This document shows, in pieces, positions 47,311 to 56,219 of a stretch of DNA of 64,000 nt. The first letter of the stretch is position 1; each line of letters starts with the position of its first letter. The notes beneath the pieces are model-generated. The model was not told where the DNA came from. It saw nothing but the letters and a program-made list of their open reading frames with translations, and searched no databases. The translations under genes and the position numbers were made by a program. The stretch is from JACRLW01 sp050181465 (GTDB lineage: Bacteria > Planctomycetota > UBA1135 > UBA2386): the NCBI GenBank assembly GCA_050181465.1, contig JBFXDD010000013.1:50921-114920 (forward strand), given 5' to 3'.

Positions 47311-48570
47311 ATGCTTCGTCGCATGTCGCGCGCTCTCGCAGCACTCTTCCTGGTCACTTCGGTACCGCTGGCTCTCGCACAGGAGTCACAAAGTCGGGCG
47401 CAGGAGCGGAGCATCGATCGACTCGAGAGGAGTCGCTACTTCCTGATTCCTCCGCGCGCGGTCGAGACCGTCAGTGAGAGCCGTCAGCTTCTCGTCGTCC
47501 TGCCGGGCGGGGACGGTTCCGCCGAGTTCCTGCCCTTCGTCGAGAACGGCATCGCCCATCAGGTATCGGATGACTGTGTCGTGGCGATGTTGACGGCCAC
47601 GAAGTGGACCGACGACCAGAACACCATCTGGGCAAGTGACCACTCTCCGGTCAAGGGCATGGGTTACACCACGGAAGCGTTCGTGAACGCGGTCGTCGAA
47701 ACACTCAGCAAAGAGTTCTCGGTCCAACCCGCAGCCGTCGCCGTGCTCGCCTGGTCATCGAGCGGTCCGACCATCTACTCGATGCTCGTGGATTCCAAGG
47801 CACCGTTCACGAAGGGCTACGTCGCCATGTCGGTATGGCCGAAGCATCTGCGCAAGGGCAAACTCGACGGCGCGCGGGGTCGCCGCCTCGTGCTCGACCA
47901 GTCCCCGCAAGACACCCGAACGCCGTTTCATCACGTCCGCGCCGCGCACGCAGCATTGGCCAAGGCCCGCGCCACCGTGCGCGTGAACGTCTACGAGGGC
48001 GGTCACGGCTGGGTCGACATGCCGCTGCCGCGCTTGCGCGACTCGATCGCCTGGCTCTTCGACGATGCGGCTGCTCCGCCGGTCAAATGGCCGCCTCCAC
48101 CCAAGGTCGGGAAGAACCTGCTCGCCAATCCGGGATTCGAAGCCACCGGTGCCGCCGACGGAATCCCAGGCTGGACGACCAACGACAACAGCAAGCGCGT
48201 GGTCGTCGAAGTAGTCGAGATCAAGGGTCCCGAAGGCAAGCGCGCCCTTCATCTCCGCAAGTCCGGCGCTGCACCACTCGACTTGGTTGCGCAGGACGTC
48301 GAGTTGCCCACCGGCAAGAAGCTGGAGGTCTCGCTGCGCATCAAGAGCGGCGTCGCCGCGAGCGCGATCGTCAAGGTGTGGCGCTACGACGAGAATGACG
48401 AGCCGATCGGCAACGACGTCGATCTCATTCGCATTCCGGCGAACATCGATTGGAAGCAATTCGAGAAAACCTGGCCGACCGAAGGCGCCGTGCGCGCGAC
48501 GATCCAGATCATCGTCATCAGCGACAGCGAGATCTGGGTCGACGACGCGTCGATCGTCGTCAAGAAGTAG
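47311..48570 (+). CDS. Secreted alpha/beta hydrolase with C-terminal carbohydrate-binding-like domain
   Basis: 419 residues; Met5 (47323) is an alternative start. The signal peptide ends LALAQ. The hydrolase core shows VVLPGGDGSAEFLPFV (oxyanion region), the nucleophile elbow LAWSSSGPTIYSM (where the first Gly of GxSxG is Ala) and the catalytic His in GGHGW. From residue 270 a discoidin/CBM-like beta-sandwich follows (NLLANPGFEATGAADGIPGW). The combination suggests a polymer-directed esterase. The terminator hairpin begins at its stop codon. Confidence 0.83.
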   Translation: MLRRMSRALAALFLVTSVPLALAQESQSRAQERSIDRLERSRYFLIPPRAVETVSESRQLLVVLPGGDGSAEFLPFVENGIAHQVSDDCVVAMLTATKWTDDQNTIWASDHSPVKGMGYTTEAFVNAVVETLSKEFSVQPAAVAVLAWSSSGPTIYSMLVDSKAPFTKGYVAMSVWPKHLRKGKLDGARGRRLVLDQSPQDTRTPFHHVRAAHAALAKARATVRVNVYEGGHGWVDMPLPRLRDSIAWLFDDAAAPPVKWPPPPKVGKNLLANPGFEATGAADGIPGWTTNDNSKRVVVEVVEIKGPEGKRALHLRKSGAAPLDLVAQDVELPTGKKLEVSLRIKSGVAASAIVKVWRYDENDEPIGNDVDLIRIPANIDWKQFEKTWPTEGAVRATIQIIVISDSEIWVDDASIVVKK

Positions 48571-48591
48571 CGCGAGCGCCTGGGCTCGCGC
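48570..48591. terminator. Bidirectional hairpin between convergent genes
   Basis: A perfect 8-bp inverted repeat GCGCGAGC / GCTCGCGC with a six-base loop lies immediately after the hydrolase stop and ahead of the convergent stop at 48604. No U-tract follows in either direction, so termination strength is uncertain. Confidence 0.6.
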
Positions 48592-48603
48592 GGGTCGTCT
48601 GCC

Positions 48604-49659
48604 TCAGCGACAGACGAGGTTCAGACCGTTGGTCGAGCCGACCGTCTGATTGGCGCGATCGAAGGTCAGGCCCTGCATGTCGATCGTGAATGCGCGCGCC
48701 GGGACCTGCATCGTGACGGTGGCATCGCCGTTGGCATCCGTCATGAAGCGTCCGGCGAAATGACCACGACGGTTCGCGTCGATCAGCAGGTCGCAAACCT
48801 GGCCGGGGAGCGGCGTCGGAGCGGCTGCCTGGCTGCCGAACAGGATCACGCCGAAGGTATTGGCCGTTGCGCCGGTCACGGCGAGGGTGAGCTGAATGCC
48901 ACGCGTTCCAGGGGCATCACTTCCCGCGAGGGATCCGACACAAGTCGGACCGAAGGCAGTCCAAGTGCAGGTCACGGCACCGCCCGCCGGAACAAAGTGG
49001 ACATTGAGACTCGCCTCGTAGCCCTCACGACCAGCACCGCTCAGGGTCGCGCTCGCGTTGGTGACGATCGAGATGTCGACGCCGTTCGCACCGGCCGTGA
49101 CCGCGATGGACTGACGATCGGGCGTGCCCGCAACACCGGTCCAGTCCGCGGTGCCGTCGCCGTCGACGTCGATCGATGCCGAGGCGCTCGCACCGCTGCT
49201 CGCGCGTGCCGTCCAAGACACGATCAGATTGCCCGACGTGTTCGCGGCAACCGGCCAGTTCGCGGCGATGCCGTGCGCAGCCTGCGTCGGATTCTGAGTG
49301 TTCGGGGCATCTGCCGAGGTGCCGCAGGAGAGAGACGCATTCGTGTCGGTGGACGCGCACGATCCGGACTCGTGGATCGTCAGGCCGCGCGGCCCGCCGG
49401 CGCGACCCGGTGCACCGCCGAAGCCGACCGTGGTCGAGGCGACGGCACCGCCGCGGGAAGTGCGGCTGCGGCCGGCGGCGGTCCGAACACCGAGACCACG
49501 GCCCACCGCGGTGTTCTGAGCTTCACTGTCGAGGTTGGTCGCCGCGCCGTCGCTCGCGAGCACCGCGAAGTCGGTCGAGGTCGAGGCTGTTGGACCCTGC
49601 TGTGCGGCGAGCGTGGTCGAGGCGAGAAGAATCGCGAGGATATGAGTTTGCTTCATCAT
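48604..49659 (-). CDS. Secreted beta-rich protein with planctomycete-type C-terminal module
   Basis: The start at 49659 (MMKQTHILAILLASTTLAAQ) gives a signal peptide ending AAQ; 351 residues. The central region is Ser/Thr/Gly/Ala-rich with a calcium-loop-like ASIDVDGDGTADWTG. Cysteines CASTDTNASLSC and CTWTAFGPTC could form disulfides. The last 90 residues (FGVILFGSQAAAP, CDLLIDANRRGHF, GDATVTMQVPARAF) resemble the modules closing the kelch and PKD proteins. Function unknown; probably a surface or exported protein. Confidence 0.78.
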   Translation of the reverse strand: MMKQTHILAILLASTTLAAQQGPTASTSTDFAVLASDGAATNLDSEAQNTAVGRGLGVRTAAGRSRTSRGGAVASTTVGFGGAPGRAGGPRGLTIHESGSCASTDTNASLSCGTSADAPNTQNPTQAAHGIAANWPVAANTSGNLIVSWTARASSGASASASIDVDGDGTADWTGVAGTPDRQSIAVTAGANGVDISIVTNASATLSGAGREGYEASLNVHFVPAGGAVTCTWTAFGPTCVGSLAGSDAPGTRGIQLTLAVTGATANTFGVILFGSQAAAPTPLPGQVCDLLIDANRRGHFAGRFMTDANGDATVTMQVPARAFTIDMQGLTFDRANQTVGSTNGLNLVCR

Positions 49660-49707
49660 CGGGGTTCGAGAGGTGTCTCGGACAGGCAGGGGAGTCCCGA
49701 GAACGAC

Positions 49708-50898
49708 ATGATCCGAAGTCGATCCACCGCCCGCATGCGCGGAGCTGCAGATGTGACAATCGTCCCACGCGAATCGCGCGCGTCGGCTACCGTCTTCCCC
49801 GACTTGGCTCACAAGCTCGCCCTCTTCCTTACGTCGCTGTGTTTCGCCGCGCCGGCCTTCTCGCAGCGCGTCGCCTGTATCGGCCCGCCGTTCGCAAACG
49901 GCGCGATCGCCGACGCTCGTCAGAGTTTCGAAGCGGCGCTGCAGTGGCGACTGTCGGCCGAGCACACGGTGCGATGCTTCGCTTCGCACGACGAGAGTGC
50001 GGAAACGTGGCATCCGCACGTGCTCGTCTCGGCCGGTCGAGACAAGGTGCCGCCGAAGTTGGCCGCAGGGTTCACAGGGCGCTGGGTAGATGTCACGGAG
50101 CGACTCTCCGAGCAGCGCCTCGCCGCCGAGCGGCCGACAGATCCGTTCGTCGCCGATCGACTGGCGGCAGTCGTCGCGGAAGCGCTGACCGGCGTGCGAC
50201 CGCGCGTGACGACGACGCCGTTGCCGTCGCCTGAGCATCGCGCGGCGGCAGCCGGGTGGGGCCGCGGTTCATGGTGGGACCAGCATCAGGGGCTCACCGA
50301 CTTCGCGGTTCGCAATCGCGATCTCGAGATCTTGTTCTTGGGCGATTCGATCACTCAGTCGCTGACCGGAGTGCACGATCGCCGCGCTCGTGCGGACGGC
50401 TCCCGCGCCTTCGATCGGCACTTCGGCAAGGTTGCGGCAGCCGCGTTCGGTATCGCCGGGGATCGCACGCAGCACGTGTTGTTCCGACTCCGGCAAGGTG
50501 AGATCGCCTCACTGCGTCCGCGAGTGATCGTCCTGCAGATCGGCATCAACAACGTGAGTGCCGATGACACCCCGGCCGACATCGCAGCCGGGATCGAAGC
50601 GATCGTGGACGAGCTGCTCACCACGCAGCCGCGATCGCACGTCCTGATCTGCGGCCCGTTTCCCGCCGGTCGCACGACCGATGCACCCGCGCGCCGCAAG
50701 GTCGCCGACATCCATGCGCACCTTCGCCGCTGGCCGCGTGAGGAGTTGGTGTCGCACCTCGATCTCACCGCGCTGTTCGTCGCGGCCGACGGATCACCAC
50801 GCCCGACCATGGCCGGCGACCACCTCCACATCAGCGAGTCCGGTCGGGATGCGTGGCTCGCAGCGATCTCGCGAGCACTTCGCAGACTGACCAACTGA
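49708..50898 (+). CDS. SGNH/GDSL-type esterase, secreted
   Basis: Block I is ILFLGDSITQSL (nucleophile Ser), block II includes FGIAGDRTQHVLFRL, block III is LQIGINNVSADD (oxyanion Asn), and block V is DHLHIS (catalytic Asp-His). This matches platelet-activating-factor-acetylhydrolase-like GDSL esterases. The first ATG is at 49708, but the signal peptide (KLALFLTSLCFAAPAFSQ) begins about 34 codons in; a TTG at 49804 would place it at the true N-terminus and may be the real start. An N-terminal region of about 120 residues before block I is unassigned. Confidence 0.85.
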   Translation: MIRSRSTARMRGAADVTIVPRESRASATVFPDLAHKLALFLTSLCFAAPAFSQRVACIGPPFANGAIADARQSFEAALQWRLSAEHTVRCFASHDESAETWHPHVLVSAGRDKVPPKLAAGFTGRWVDVTERLSEQRLAAERPTDPFVADRLAAVVAEALTGVRPRVTTTPLPSPEHRAAAAGWGRGSWWDQHQGLTDFAVRNRDLEILFLGDSITQSLTGVHDRRARADGSRAFDRHFGKVAAAAFGIAGDRTQHVLFRLRQGEIASLRPRVIVLQIGINNVSADDTPADIAAGIEAIVDELLTTQPRSHVLICGPFPAGRTTDAPARRKVADIHAHLRRWPREELVSHLDLTALFVAADGSPRPTMAGDHLHISESGRDAWLAAISRALRRLTN

Positions 50899-51125
50899 AC
50901 CAGTTCCCCGCTTCACCGCCGAGTCCATGTGCCTCGCCACTGCGAGCCGACGGTATCCGAGCTCACAGGAAGCTCGATGGCCGTTCGGAAGGGCGAGCTG
51001 GTTCGTTCGGGTGACCGGACAGTCACCGGGTTCGAACTGCCTCGGCTTCATCGCGAGTCAGGGCGGTCAGATGACCATCGGCTGCGGAGACCTCGCGGGA
51101 AACACTCCGACGACGAGAAGCAACC

Positions 51126-52055
51126 GTGAGACTCGATGGTTCGGACGGCTACGCTGCCGACCCCGGTCCATATCGCTTGTCGCTGATCGCTCTGCTCCTG
51201 GTCGTCCTCGCGGCACTGCTGCACGCAGGATGGAACATCGTCGCGAAGCGGCACGACGGCGGGCCGCACTTCGCCATGTTGAGTGCGGCCGCGATGGCGC
51301 TCGTGTGGTCGCCGTTCGGCGCCACGCTCGCAATCGACGCGATATCGTCTTGGACCCTCTCGGTGTGGGCGGCCGTGTTCGCCAGCGGGATCGTCCATCT
51401 CGTCTACTTCAACGCACTCCTGACCGGCTATCGCGTGGCGGACCTCACGGTCGTGTATCCGGTCGCGCGCGGCACCGGCCCACTCCTCGCGTCCGTCGGC
51501 GCGTTCGTCTGGCTTCAGGAGGACATCACGGCCGTCGGCATCCTCGGTCTGCTGGCGATCACGCTCGGTGTCGTGTCGATCGCCGGCGGTCGCGCGCTGT
51601 TTCGTCGACTCGATGGCCCAGGAAGAAGTCGACGGCGCCGCGGTATCGCGTGGGGTCTCTTCATCGGCGCGTTGATCGCGCTCTACACCGTGATCGACGG
51701 CTACGCGGTGAAGTCACTGCTCGTCGCGCCGATCGTGATGGATTGGACGAGCAATCTGATCCGCACCCTCTTCATGCTGCCCCGCACGCTGTACGACCGT
51801 CCGGGATTCGCTCGCGAGTTTCGCCGCGGCTGGCGTCCCGCGCTGGTCCTCGGAGTGCTCAGCCCCCTCGGCTACATCCTCGTTCTCTACGCGATCACGC
51901 TGGCACCACTCTCCCGCGTCGCTCCCGCGCGCGAACTGTCGCTGCTGTTCGCAGCACTCGCGGGCGGCAAGTTGCTCGGCGAGGGCGAGCGTGGAACTCG
52001 CCTGCTGGGCGCCTGCCTGATCGCCGTCGGCGTGATGGCGTTGGCCTGGCGGTGA
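51126..52055 (+). CDS. EamA/DMT-family transporter
   Basis: 309 residues with about ten hydrophobic helices in two EamA repeats. Landmarks are ALLHAGWNIVAKR at the first helix, YPVARGTGPLLASVGAFVWL ending repeat one, and VAPARELSLLFAALAGGKLL with GACLIAVGVMALAWR ending repeat two. Drug/metabolite transporters move small metabolites or amino acids across the inner membrane. The cargo is unknown. The gene stands alone, with 227 bases of noncoding sequence upstream. Confidence 0.9.
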   Translation: MRLDGSDGYAADPGPYRLSLIALLLVVLAALLHAGWNIVAKRHDGGPHFAMLSAAAMALVWSPFGATLAIDAISSWTLSVWAAVFASGIVHLVYFNALLTGYRVADLTVVYPVARGTGPLLASVGAFVWLQEDITAVGILGLLAITLGVVSIAGGRALFRRLDGPGRSRRRRGIAWGLFIGALIALYTVIDGYAVKSLLVAPIVMDWTSNLIRTLFMLPRTLYDRPGFAREFRRGWRPALVLGVLSPLGYILVLYAITLAPLSRVAPARELSLLFAALAGGKLLGEGERGTRLLGACLIAVGVMALAWR

Positions 52056-52254
52056 CACACCGCACTGCCGAGACCAACCACTCGACTGGATACGCTTCGC
52101 ATCGACAGCGCAATTGCTTCCGAGTTCGGTGCCGCGAATCGCCGCACATCGGGTCGAGTGATCTCCTCGACCGCTGCTTACCCATCCTCGGCAAGGCGAT
52201 ACCGGCGAGTGCGCGGGCGTTCACCCGCAGCGCTTGGCTCGCAGCAGGTCCACA

Positions 52255-53430
52255 TCAGATGCGTGCTCGGTCGTCACAGATCACCGCGTCGTAGACTCCA
52301 GCACTGAACATCGAGAACAAGATGACCAGGAGCAGGTTCGCAGTGGACATGAACTTCCCTTCGTAGGCGCTCAAAGCACCGTGAAGAAGGAGGACCGCAA
52401 TGCATGAGCAAAGCACGCCGATGATCAACCAACGGAAGCTCCGGCATGTTCGCGTTTGACACGAGTATGGCCTCGTAGTCGCGAGAATACCCGCGTGCTG
52501 CAAGATCCCGCTTCTCCAGGAAGGCACGAAGGCAAGACGAAGGCAGAACAAGCACCGCACGGCTGCCAGCGCAAGCAAACACAGGTTTGCGCCGCAGCCG
52601 ACCCAGCTCCAGAAGCCGGCACAGCTTCCTTGCCGCATCCACTGAGCAGCAAAGACGCCCACGCCGATCAGGCAGACGAAAGTCGACGCGAACAGATAGC
52701 AGTACAGGACCATCTCCGGATCCCCTCGTTTTCCTGGCGGTGAAGCATGATGACTCCGCATTCGATCCCAGGACCACTGACTCAGAAAGTACAGAAGACC
52801 GAACAAGAGCGTCGCGATCGCGGCCAGCGGAGCACTCTCGCTCAACGTTGTATTGAGCTTCGCAGTCTCGTCATTCGCCTTCTTGATCTCTCCCTGTAAC
52901 GTGTCGAGCCGTTGGGTATTGGAATTGATCGCTTCACGACTTGTGCGCATCGCCTTGGTGCTTTGCGCGACCACCAGCGCATTCCAAACGATCGCGCCCA
53001 TCGTGAGCATGGACGTGCCTACTGCAGATGCCACGGCTCTCGAGTTGGATTGAACGGCGGCCGTCGATTCGGCGAGTGCCTCGAGATTGCGCTGCATGTA
53101 ACCGCCCGTGAGGATCTGTCGATTGGTGGATCGCTCGACGGCGGCCGTGTTGTGGCGCACGGCGGTCGTCGAAGCCTCAATACTCTCGGCCGAGCGCAGA
53201 CTTGCCCGAGTAGCGAGTCCCACCTGCTGCGAGTTGTCCGTGATGACCTCGGTCGACTCACGAATCACGTCCGTGTTCTCAACCACGGACTTCCCGTGAA
53301 TGTCGATCGACTTGGTCGATGCACTCGTTGCTGGGACCAGCGCCTCTCCTGCATCGGCCAAACGCCCGAGGAGCTTGCAACCAGCGAGAAGAACGACGCA
53401 CATAGCGAGTGCTGCCTGCCTGACCAACAT
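52255..53430 (-). CDS. Lipoprotein with Ser/Thr-rich coiled coil followed by membrane helices
   Basis: The start at 53430 gives a lipoprotein signal with lipobox LAGC; 391 residues. Residues 30-170 form a long Asn/Ser/Thr/Glu-rich helical stretch with recurring NTxVIxxSTEV-like phrases (VIRESTEVITDNSQQV, AVRHNTAAVERSTN, AALAESTAAVQSNSRAV in part), recalling a coiled coil. Then about five hydrophobic helices follow (PLAAIATLLFGLLYFLSQ, YCYLFASTFVCLIGVGVF, WLIIGVLCSCIAVLLLHG). A lipid anchor plus several transmembrane helices is unusual. No family is recognised. Confidence 0.7.
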   Translation of the reverse strand: MLVRQAALAMCVVLLAGCKLLGRLADAGEALVPATSASTKSIDIHGKSVVENTDVIRESTEVITDNSQQVGLATRASLRSAESIEASTTAVRHNTAAVERSTNRQILTGGYMQRNLEALAESTAAVQSNSRAVASAVGTSMLTMGAIVWNALVVAQSTKAMRTSREAINSNTQRLDTLQGEIKKANDETAKLNTTLSESAPLAAIATLLFGLLYFLSQWSWDRMRSHHASPPGKRGDPEMVLYCYLFASTFVCLIGVGVFAAQWMRQGSCAGFWSWVGCGANLCLLALAAVRCLFCLRLAFVPSWRSGILQHAGILATTRPYSCQTRTCRSFRWLIIGVLCSCIAVLLLHGALSAYEGKFMSTANLLLVILFSMFSAGVYDAVICDDRARI

Positions 53431-53473
53431 GCGCACAGAGTAGCAGCATCTCCAAAGGCACGGCATCAACGCC

Positions 53474-53647
53474 TCACTGGAGACAACCTCCGATCCCGCA
53501 GTCTCGGCACAGGCATAGTCGCGTGCCGCCGTCGACCGCAGTGGCAACGACGAGGCCTTCGTGCGAGCACTGCAGAGACGAAGACCATTCACGACTGCGG
53601 CCACCGCGACACGCGCCGCAGGTAGCGAGTGCAGCGGGGACTCTCAT
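53474..53647 (-). CDS. Possible small Cys-rich (zinc-ribbon-like) protein
   Basis: A 57-residue frame from the ATG at 53647, on the same strand as and 43 bases ahead of the polytopic lipoprotein. It contains CGAC, a single CSH, then CLCRDC and a terminal GGC, a pattern of two metal-binding knuckles. Codon composition is not decisive, so it may be a chance frame. I list it because cysteines are otherwise rare in short random frames of this DNA. Confidence 0.3.
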   Translation of the reverse strand: MRVPAALATCGACRGGRSREWSSSLQCSHEGLVVATAVDGGTRLCLCRDCGIGGCLQ

Positions 53648-53958
53648 GCAGTGAGGAGACCGTCGCGAAGACTTGGACCATCGCAAACCCGATCCCTCGG
53701 GCACTCCTTCGAAGCAGCCTGCGAGAACCGAAGACGACTGGTGACAGCACGCCGACTCCTGGCTGGAAGCGCCCGCTGGTCTCAGGTTGACACCGACACC
53801 CACGTCGCCGGCGAGAGTCCATCGCATCTTCCTCGCCAAGGCCCATTCCGAGCGCGGAGTGCCAACCGCACTCCACGAGCCTCTGGACTTTCCTGCAACC
53901 ACTCGACACCGCGCAAACACATCGGAGTCGAACCAACTAACCCAAGGCAAATCCAACC
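53648..53958. other. Intergenic region, nothing recognised
   Basis: Base composition is slightly less GC-rich than the flanking genes. Short frames on both strands lack similarity, signal peptides or repeats. It must hold the promoter of the Gly-rich gene, but I cannot point to one. Confidence 0.4.
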
Positions 53959-54705
53959 ATGACTTCTCGATCACACTTCGTCGGCGCAGTCGCCGCATCT
54001 CTCGTCCTTCTCACCTCGGCGACGGTCTCCGCGCAAGTCCTCGTCGGCAGCAACGGCGCCAATGGGACCGCGGGCTCAAACGGCAGCAGCGCCGACCCGG
54101 ACTTCGGTAGCCTGCGCGGCCAGGACGGCACCGACGGCAAGGACGGCAAGAGCATCTTCTTCGTCTCCGACCAAGATCACGTCGAGGTGCTCGCACTCGG
54201 CGGCCATGGCGGTCGAGGCGGTGACGGCGGGGACGCCGGGCTCCACATTCTGCCGATCACCTACACCAACATGGTCGGTCGCGCGGGTGACGGCGGCGAT
54301 GGTGGACACGGCGGCGACGCTGTGGTCATTCTCGCGGGCTACGGCACCGTGGCCGTGTGTGACGGCGGCGACGGCGGCGACGGCGGACACTGCGGCCACA
54401 ACTACAACCTCCCGCCGAACTCCTACGCCACGGCGACCGGGGTTGTCGCTGCCGGCGCCATCCTCGATCGGATCGGGGCTCGGTTCGGTATGCCGCCGAC
54501 TTCCACGGAACCCAAGGGCGGCGATGGCGGCGACGGCGGCTACGCAGCCGCTTACGCCGGACAAGCTGCCGCCTACGGCGGTGACGGCGGCAACGGCGGC
54601 AACGCAAACGGTGCGCACACCCGCCCCGGCGCGGGCGGTGCGGCCGGCGATGCCGACTCGAGCGGCTTCGCACAAGGCGGGGCTCCGGGCGCGAACGGCA
54701 ACTGA
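53959..54705 (+). CDS. Secreted Gly/Asp-rich repeat protein
   Basis: 248 residues. The signal peptide ends TVSAQ. The mature chain is dominated by GxxG and GGDGG units (GANGTAGSNGSSAD, GQDGTDGKDGKS, GGHGGRGGDGGDAG, GGDGGDGGHCGH, GGDGGNGGNANG), interrupted by two short ordinary segments (SIFFVSDQDHVEVLAL, NSYATATGVVAAGAIL). The composition recalls collagen-like and PGRS proteins, and the Asp-Gly clusters could bind calcium. It is six bases ahead of the next gene, so it is probably in one operon. Function unknown. Confidence 0.75.
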   Translation: MTSRSHFVGAVAASLVLLTSATVSAQVLVGSNGANGTAGSNGSSADPDFGSLRGQDGTDGKDGKSIFFVSDQDHVEVLALGGHGGRGGDGGDAGLHILPITYTNMVGRAGDGGDGGHGGDAVVILAGYGTVAVCDGGDGGDGGHCGHNYNLPPNSYATATGVVAAGAILDRIGARFGMPPTSTEPKGGDGGDGGYAAAYAGQAAAYGGDGGNGGNANGAHTRPGAGGAAGDADSSGFAQGGAPGANGN

Positions 54706-54710
54706 GTCCG

Positions 54711-56168
54711 ATGACGACATCACGCACCGCGCTCGGCGCCACGGTCCTCATCGTCCTCGCGCTGATCCTTGGATGGGCGATGACTCCCACGGAGCCGTCG
54801 CTCGACCTGAGGCAAGTGCCGACCCGAGCATCGGGGACGGTCGAGCCGCTGGTGCGTGATCGCGCGAGCCCCGAACCCACGTTGCCTCCGCGGTCGCCGG
54901 TCGCTTCGCGCTCGATTCAGCTCGTGGATCGCCTGAGCGGCACCCTCTTGCTGGGCTCGAGGGTTCGCTGGGAGGGCGGCGAGACCGAATGCGACGACTC
55001 CGCCATCGTCCAGCTTCCGCCGGCACCGCTCGAAGGGCTGACGGTCCTGACGTCGCCAAGCCTCGGCGGCCGCGAGTACCGAGTCGACGAAGTTCCGGAT
55101 GTCGAAGGAGTCGTCGTTCTCCCGGTCTACGCCGAGATCGTCCTGACGTGGCGGACCACCACCGTGGCTCGCGCGGCCGGCGAGATCGTGCTTCGGCCGG
55201 AAGCAGTCGACTCTCCCAACACAAGGATCGCGGCAGACAGCATCGCAGGAGCAGCGCGCTATCCCGCCGGCCGTGAGCGCGAAGCGGAGCGCAGAGGCGG
55301 CACGCGACCCGACACTCGGCGGGTCTACGAGTGGACTTTCGATGCCTCGGCAGGTGCCGAACATCACTTCTACACGACTCACTCCGGGCCGGTGAACATC
55401 AGTGTGTTCGGGAGCGGCACGCGTGCCGACGCAACACGGATCGAGTGGTTGCGCACACAGCACACCTCGGCCGTGGTCACCGGTGGCGAGCGAACCTTCG
55501 TCGATGTCCCGCTGCGCTTCGCGCCTCGCGTGCGTGGCATCGTGCGTCGGCAAGACGGCTCGCCGGTCGTCGGCGTCGAGGTCACCGCATCGTCGGTCGC
55601 GAAGTTCGCGCCGCAGGACTGGCTGCCGCACGAGCCCGAGCGCGCGGGTTCGCCGGCGATCGCATTGTTCCGCACGCGCGGCGAACAGGGTGTGAGTGCT
55701 CTCCTCGAGAAGTCGATGCGCACCGATGACGACGGTCGCTTCGACATTCCGCTCGAGTTCACCGGCAAGGTCGCCGCCTGGGCCCATCTTGCCGGACATC
55801 GCACCGCTTACGCAGAGACCTCGGTGGGGTCACTCGAAGACGATGTCGATGAGATCACACTGGTCCTGGCACCATCGACAGGACGCCGGATGCAGTTGGT
55901 CGACCCGCGAGGCGCGCCGATCGCTCACGTAAGCGTGCAGCTTCTACGGCTCGACAATCCGTCACTCTTCCAGTGCCATCCCCCACTCCAGCAAAGCGAT
56001 GCCGATGGTTGGATAACGCTCGAGCACTGCGATGCGGGCGCGCGCTACATCGTCCGCTTTCCTGATCGAGCGTATCGAGACGACCGCCTGCCCAGTGTCG
56101 GCCCCATGACCTGCGCACCCATGCCCAAGCGCGACACCCCCCGCAGCGAGGGGACCGCGATGCGCTGA
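54711..56168 (+). CDS. Membrane-anchored protein with carboxypeptidase-regulatory-like domains
   Basis: 485 residues. An uncleaved N-terminal helix (ALGATVLIVLALILGWAM) anchors the product. The rest is beta-sandwich sequence: a central segment RFAPRVRGIVRRQDGSPVVG, VEVTASS is typical of carboxypeptidase-regulatory (CarboxypepD_reg) folds, with a further copy near GRRMQLVDPRGAPIAHVSVQ. No catalytic residues are visible. Such proteins serve as extracellular structural or binding modules. It follows the Gly-rich gene closely and may bind or organise it. Confidence 0.72.
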   Translation: MTTSRTALGATVLIVLALILGWAMTPTEPSLDLRQVPTRASGTVEPLVRDRASPEPTLPPRSPVASRSIQLVDRLSGTLLLGSRVRWEGGETECDDSAIVQLPPAPLEGLTVLTSPSLGGREYRVDEVPDVEGVVVLPVYAEIVLTWRTTTVARAAGEIVLRPEAVDSPNTRIAADSIAGAARYPAGREREAERRGGTRPDTRRVYEWTFDASAGAEHHFYTTHSGPVNISVFGSGTRADATRIEWLRTQHTSAVVTGGERTFVDVPLRFAPRVRGIVRRQDGSPVVGVEVTASSVAKFAPQDWLPHEPERAGSPAIALFRTRGEQGVSALLEKSMRTDDDGRFDIPLEFTGKVAAWAHLAGHRTAYAETSVGSLEDDVDEITLVLAPSTGRRMQLVDPRGAPIAHVSVQLLRLDNPSLFQCHPPLQQSDADGWITLEHCDAGARYIVRFPDRAYRDDRLPSVGPMTCAPMPKRDTPRSEGTAMR

Positions 56169-56219
56169 GCGTCCGCATCAGTGGATGACCCATCGGGCGA
56201 TGCGTAGCATGAGCCGCGC

